A DNA stretch of 10,667 nt from the NCBI GenBank assembly GCA_964592475.1, contig CAZQEZ010000136.1, forward strand, positions 1 to 10,667, in the 5' to 3' direction. The position numbers and the translations under genes were made by a program. Origin of the DNA: CAZQEZ01 sp964592475 (GTDB lineage Bacteria; Bacteroidota; Bacteroidia; Cytophagales; Cyclobacteriaceae). The notes below the pieces were generated by a model that worked only from the letters and a program-made list of their open reading frames with translations, searched no databases and was not told the origin of the DNA. This document shows positions 7,310 through 10,667 of the stretch, piece after piece (position 1 is the first letter of the stretch; the number at the start of each line of letters is the position of its first letter).

Positions 7310-8725
7310 TCAGGCAATTTTCTTTTGAAAAATCTTGCTCAAATAAAGATACAAAATTCCACAGAGCAACCAGGCCGGAAGTATTACATAAGATAAAAAT
7401 ATTTCAAAGTAAACCGATATAAACCAGAACAACCCGATGCTGAAACTCCAGGCAATGAATACTGCTTTATTGAATGTGATATTGGCTTTCTCTGCATAAT
7501 CTTTTATAATTCCTGCTTTTCGATAGAAAAAATGTTCAAAAACAATGATGGCTCCAAAGGGCGCCAGCAGGAAACCGTAAATGGCCACAAAATTTAATAA
7601 TTGCATGGCAAAGGCAGGAAACAAGCCGGCAATGGTAGCCAGGGTGCCTGCAACAAAAGTGGTCCAAAAGGTGGAGACTTTAGGCATAATAGCCTGGAAA
7701 GCCAAACCTGCGCGATAAATCACCGGGTTGGCGGTGGTCCAGCCGGCAAAAACCACAGCAATAATACCAATTATACCCAAAGCATTGTAAGCTAAGGGAC
7801 CAGGAGCTACTGGCGGCGCTTCGCCTAACGCCAGGAAAGCCTGGGCCTCAACAGACCGCAGGTACACTGCATACAGCAAAGCACCGGCAATCCAGGCAAG
7901 GTAATGCCCGATATACATTCCGGTAGCCGAGGCCCAGCCAGTTCGGGCAGTTTTGGCGAAACGCAAAATGGTGAGATCGGACATGCCAATGTGATGAGCG
8001 GCATTGGTAAACCAGGACCAGATAAGCACGTGCCAAAAGGTGAACTTCAATTGCCCGGGAAAAGGCTCACGTCCTTCTCCCCAGACGTTCCAGAATTCTG
8101 CAAAAGTATTGATACCCAATTGATTGGCAGCGATAATGCCACAGGCAATGAAAGCAATTATAATTAGGGGCGACATCCATTTAGCAGCATTGGAGACCGT
8201 ATGATAGCCTCTGGCAGCAATGATTGAAATTACCATTCCTACCACCAGCACAATGACTATCCAGGTCAATCCACTGGGCATAGTGTCATTCAGTCGTGGC
8301 ATTTCCATATTGAATGGCACCCCAACTGCTGTGGCAGAAACCGTAACCATAGCTCCGGCCAGAAAGCAAAACAGTATGCCATTGGCCAGATTGTAACCGA
8401 TGACGAGCTTCTTACCGCAAATTTTTTCAAGTTGGTAATACAGCGTAAGCCGGTTTTTAGTAGCTATTTCGGCAGTGAGAAATCGCCAGGAAAGTACTGC
8501 CAGCAAATTGCCCAATAATAGTCCCACCAGCAAATCGAAGGCGCTAACCCCGGCGGTAAGAAACAGAGGACCAATCATAAATTCAGTACCAGCAGCATGC
8601 TCACCGGCATATATGGCGGCAAAACTTTTAAAATCACTCCAGCGGGAAGAAGGCACCGGTTCCCGCTCGTACTCCCCTCCCCCGGGATTTTCGGTTAATT
8701 TCTCTACAACTAAATTTTGGCTCAT
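7310..8725 (-). CDS. NCS1-family permease (cytosine/purine/hydantoin-type transporter)
   Basis: This 471-residue integral membrane protein resembles the nucleobase:cation symporter 1 family (Transp_cyt_pur), whose known members import cytosine, purines, uracil, allantoin, thiamine or hydantoins with Na+ or H+. The hydrophilic N-terminus (residues 1-30) leads into FAAIYAGEHAAGTEFMIGPLFLTAGVSAFDLLVGLLLGNLLAVLSW (35-80), the family's TM1-TM2 region. Further hydrophobic segments occur at about 110-138, 152-172, 184-200, 229-246, 263-288, 312-332, 352-375, 376-397, 418-438 and 442-465, close to the 12 expected. There is no signal peptide, as usual for inner-membrane permeases. It starts 21 nt after the aldolase-cupin stop codon, so the two are almost certainly co-transcribed. 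That linkage suggests it imports the substrate of the fusion enzyme or a precursor, but the family's usual cargo does not match sugar-acid metabolism, so the substrate is open. Confidence 0.88.
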   Translation of the reverse strand: MSQNLVVEKLTENPGGGEYEREPVPSSRWSDFKSFAAIYAGEHAAGTEFMIGPLFLTAGVSAFDLLVGLLLGNLLAVLSWRFLTAEIATKNRLTLYYQLEKICGKKLVIGYNLANGILFCFLAGAMVTVSATAVGVPFNMEMPRLNDTMPSGLTWIVIVLVVGMVISIIAARGYHTVSNAAKWMSPLIIIAFIACGIIAANQLGINTFAEFWNVWGEGREPFPGQLKFTFWHVLIWSWFTNAAHHIGMSDLTILRFAKTARTGWASATGMYIGHYLAWIAGALLYAVYLRSVEAQAFLALGEAPPVAPGPLAYNALGIIGIIAVVFAGWTTANPVIYRAGLAFQAIMPKVSTFWTTFVAGTLATIAGLFPAFAMQLLNFVAIYGFLLAPFGAIIVFEHFFYRKAGIIKDYAEKANITFNKAVFIAWSFSIGLFWFISVYFEIFLSYVILPAWLLCGILYLYLSKIFQKKIA

Positions 8726-8746
8726 GTTGATAAATTAATTCCTGTT

Positions 8747-10408
8747 TTAGCTTTTCATACCAATGGTAGCATATTCATCCGCTACCTGAATTCTTTCCGG
8801 CATTGCACCGGCATATACCCATATCATAGACATAGTTTTTTTGGAATTATTGACGAAATAATGAACCCTGCCTCGTGGCTGCATGGCAGTGGCTTTATTA
8901 GACATTTCATATTTTCTGCCTTCAACAAAGCAGAAAGCCTCTCCCTCGGTAATGCAAATAGATTCATCAAAATCGTGAATGTGCGCTGGTAAACGTCCAT
9001 CTTCATGGAAAAGACCAAAACCGCCACTCATACCTACTCCCGGTAGCATTTCATCATTGAAATAATCCACAAACTCGGTGTTGCTGCCGGCATCGTATCG
9101 ATGGGCAGTTTTGAAGCGGGTAAATAATTCAGGTCCTAAAGAACCGCTGAAATCTGCTGGTACATCGATGTATTTTTCGTAACCATTTTTACTTTCCTTT
9201 CTCTCCACTCGTGAAGTGGGAAACGCGACATGAAACACTGCCGGCGAATTGTAGGAAAGATTTCTCACGCTATGGGGCACATCCCGGGGAACAGTAATAT
9301 TGTCAAAAGCATTCAAAACATAACGCCGGTTGTCCACTGTCACCATGGCTTGTCCACTCAATAAGGTTATGGATTCTGCATGTGGGTGAGAATGACTTTC
9401 CAGATGAGTAGGTCCTGCCTCAAAAGTAACTATACCAGTAGTTAGATTTTTGGCATTGGTATGTTCACCCACTAAAATTTCACCTTTTACTCCCGGTCCG
9501 AGTTCCAGCTTCTGACCATCACCCAGGTTGTAAATGGCTTCTTCGCGATCAGGTGAATATTCTGCCGGTGGTGGTCCCAATGGCTTTTTTTCCTCTTTTT
9601 TCTGCTGTCCATTGGAAGGAGTAAAGTCGCATTTGATGTTTCGTTCAGTGCCCAGGTTGGCCAAGGTGCTTTTAATGCCCTTGATAATGAAACTTGTATC
9701 AAAGCCGATGCCAATCATGCGATAGCCCTGCTTCAGCCGGTTTTGAATGTCTTCATCGCCCATGGCCACCACGCCACAAGCCTTGCCAGCTTTTAGCAGC
9801 ACATTTTTGGCTTGGTCAATTAGTTTATTTACATCCGGCACATCCCATTGACCAGCATAACCGGCAGATGCCGCGTAATCAGCCGGCCCGAAATAGAACA
9901 TGTCAACTTCATCTACTGTGGCCAATGCTTTGATGTTTTCTCCTCCCTTAATGGATTCGATAATGGGAACTACCAGAATATCTTCGGCATCCTGTATATG
10001 CTCCATGAAAGACTGGCCCCAGCCGGTAGCCCGCTCGGCCCCAATGCCGCGGATACCCCGGGGGGGATATTTGGCGTAAGCCACCGCCTGTTGCAATTGT
10101 TCCACCGTTTCTATATGAGGCACCACGATACCATCGGCACCAATGTCAAGCACACGCTTGATAAGGCCTTCCTGCACATCGGTAATACGAACCAGAACAA
10201 CGGTATCACTTCTCACGCTGGCGCGGACATGCTCCAGGATGTGTTTCCAGTCCAGATGGCCATGTTCGGCATCGATAATGACGTAATCCAAGCCCAGAGC
10301 TACGGCAATTTCGGTAATGCTGGCTGATTCCAGGGTTACCCACATGCCCAGAATTTTTTCCTGGTTTTTTACTTTTTCTTTAAGTTTTTTAATGGCTGCT
10401 TTTTTCAT
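8747..10408 (-). CDS. HpcH/HpaI-type aldolase fused to a C-terminal double cupin
   Basis: This 553-residue protein joins two normally separate modules. Residues 1-255 form a full HpcH/HpaI aldolase, the class that splits 4-hydroxy-2-oxo acids or 2-keto-3-deoxy acids into pyruvate and an aldehyde using a divalent metal. Key residues are in place: D46 and H49 in DAEHG, R74 in LVRI, metal ligands E151 (VVPIIES) and D177 (FGPADYAAS). Residues about 260-290 are a hydrophilic Lys/Glu/Pro-rich linker. Cupin 1 keeps H339-x-H341-x3-E345 and H379; cupin 2 keeps H476-x-H478-x3-E482 and H516, so both can bind metal. Bicupins include hydrolases, isomerases and dioxygenases; which applies here is unknown. 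No signal peptide, so cytoplasmic. A permease gene follows after 21 nt. 2-keto-3-deoxy-L-rhamnonate aldolase activity fits the neighbouring rhamnosidase but is inferred. The linker contains a possible frameshift site (separate entry). The ATG at 10406-10408 is the first in frame before the aldolase. Confidence 0.9.
   Translation of the reverse strand: MKKAAIKKLKEKVKNQEKILGMWVTLESASITEIAVALGLDYVIIDAEHGHLDWKHILEHVRASVRSDTVVLVRITDVQEGLIKRVLDIGADGIVVPHIETVEQLQQAVAYAKYPPRGIRGIGAERATGWGQSFMEHIQDAEDILVVPIIESIKGGENIKALATVDEVDMFYFGPADYAASAGYAGQWDVPDVNKLIDQAKNVLLKAGKACGVVAMGDEDIQNRLKQGYRMIGIGFDTSFIIKGIKSTLANLGTERNIKCDFTPSNGQQKKEEKKPLGPPPAEYSPDREEAIYNLGDGQKLELGPGVKGEILVGEHTNAKNLTTGIVTFEAGPTHLESHSHPHAESITLLSGQAMVTVDNRRYVLNAFDNITVPRDVPHSVRNLSYNSPAVFHVAFPTSRVERKESKNGYEKYIDVPADFSGSLGPELFTRFKTAHRYDAGSNTEFVDYFNDEMLPGVGMSGGFGLFHEDGRLPAHIHDFDESICITEGEAFCFVEGRKYEMSNKATAMQPRGRVHYFVNNSKKTMSMIWVYAGAMPERIQVADEYATIGMKS
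9549..9590 (-). other. Candidate -1 frameshift site in the aldolase-cupin linker
   Basis: Codons 273-275 read GAA AAA AAG, which places the heptamer A AAA AAG (9590-9584) in exactly the frame used by the dnaX -1 programmed frameshift. After a -1 slip, translation would add AIGTTTGRIFT and stop at TGA (9551-9549). The product would have about 286 residues, all of the aldolase and no cupin. A second A-run (9601-9596) lies 6 nt upstream. I see no strong stimulatory hairpin after the heptamer, and Lys-rich linkers generate such runs by chance. Confidence 0.3.
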
Positions 10409-10667
10409 GATTATTTGTTTTTATTAAGCGCCGGTGATGTCTCTCGCAAAGACGCCAAGGCGCAAAGTTTTTATTATTTTTCTCGCAGAGGCGCAAAGGC
10501 GCCAAGATTTTATTATGTTTTTCCGGGTTTTCTCTCAGCCTTACAGGCTGATTTTAATATTTTATTTTTCGCCCCAGGGCTTTGCCCCGGGTTTTGATAT
10601 TAATGCCATAGCTTGGCGGCTTTGCGTCTTGACGCGCAATTCCCTTTTGCGGTGCAGCCAACTGTTG
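10409..10667. repeat. Right-end repeat cluster: 39-bp tandem, palindrome element and an inverted relative
   Basis: No gene is visible in these last 259 nt, which lie upstream of the aldolase-cupin start. Two abutting 39-nt units (10442-10480 and 10481-10519) differ at 6 positions; both start TCTCGCA and end in a T-rich tail. A copy of the composite palindrome element of 7161-7222 lies at 10531-10595, including CCTTACAGGCTGATT (10539-10553) and GCCCCAGGGCTTTGCCCCGG (10571-10590). At about 10612-10640 a related GACGCAAAG/CCGCCAAG sequence appears in the opposite orientation. Such gcaaagacgc-type repeats are common between genes in many bacteria, as I recall. I could not find a promoter for the operon here. 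Confidence 0.7.

Noticed and set aside
9848..10327. A 159-codon plus-strand reading frame opposite the aldolase
   Set aside because: Antisense to the conserved aldolase domain, with no family resemblance or start signal.
10415..10597. A 60-codon plus-strand reading frame over the right-end repeats
   Set aside because: It consists of translated repeat sequence (SRKDAKAQ and SRRGAKAP from the two 39-bp units), a common artefact, with no leader or domain.
731..10667. CRISPR array, tRNA, or phage-type attachment site in the spacers
   Set aside because: Repeats are few, unevenly spaced and of mixed families; no cloverleaf, integrase or regular repeat-spacer pattern was seen.

Overview
The window looks like a chromosomal piece of a Bacteroidota bacterium, probably a heterotroph that eats polysaccharides. 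Reasons: secreted and lipoprotein carbohydrate-active enzymes, AT-rich leaders without Shine-Dalgarno sequences, one good TTG-N19-TAnnTTTG promoter of the Bacteroidota type, and intergenic palindromes of a kind often seen in that phylum. The genus cannot be fixed from the sequence.

All six genes lie on the minus strand, so transcription runs from high to low coordinates. In that order they are: an HpcH/HpaI-type aldolase fused to a double cupin (10408-8747); an NCS1-family permease 21 nt downstream (8725-7310); an FMN-dependent alpha-hydroxy-acid dehydrogenase/oxidase (7135-5978); a GH106-like alpha-L-rhamnosidase lipoprotein (5709-2719) followed by a strong intrinsic terminator (2669-2693); a secreted S1 sulfatase with its own predicted promoter (2404-902); and a secreted DUF1080 / 3-keto-disaccharide hydrolase-like protein that runs off the left edge (730-1). 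No tRNA, rRNA, CRISPR array, transposase, SusC/SusD pair or regulator gene is visible.

A coherent but inferred reading is use of a sulfated, rhamnose-containing glycan. The sulfatase and rhamnosidase would act outside the cytoplasm. The pyruvate-type aldolase could split a 2-keto-3-deoxy acid such as 2-keto-3-deoxy-L-rhamnonate into pyruvate and an aldehyde. The FMN enzyme could oxidise lactate or a similar 2-hydroxy acid. The permease would bring in a small substrate that its family alone does not identify.

Most spacers carry short dispersed repeats: a mosaic at 811-850, paired 17-mers at 5835-5916, a composite palindrome element at 7161-7250 that recurs at 10531-10595, and a 39-bp tandem repeat with an inverted relative at the right end. 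The most unusual point is the aldolase-bicupin fusion. Its lysine-rich linker contains an in-frame A AAA AAG slippery heptamer, with a stop codon 11 sense codons later in the -1 frame. The locus could therefore make both a full-length fusion and an aldolase-only product, as dnaX makes two products. This is a hypothesis, not a demonstrated event.
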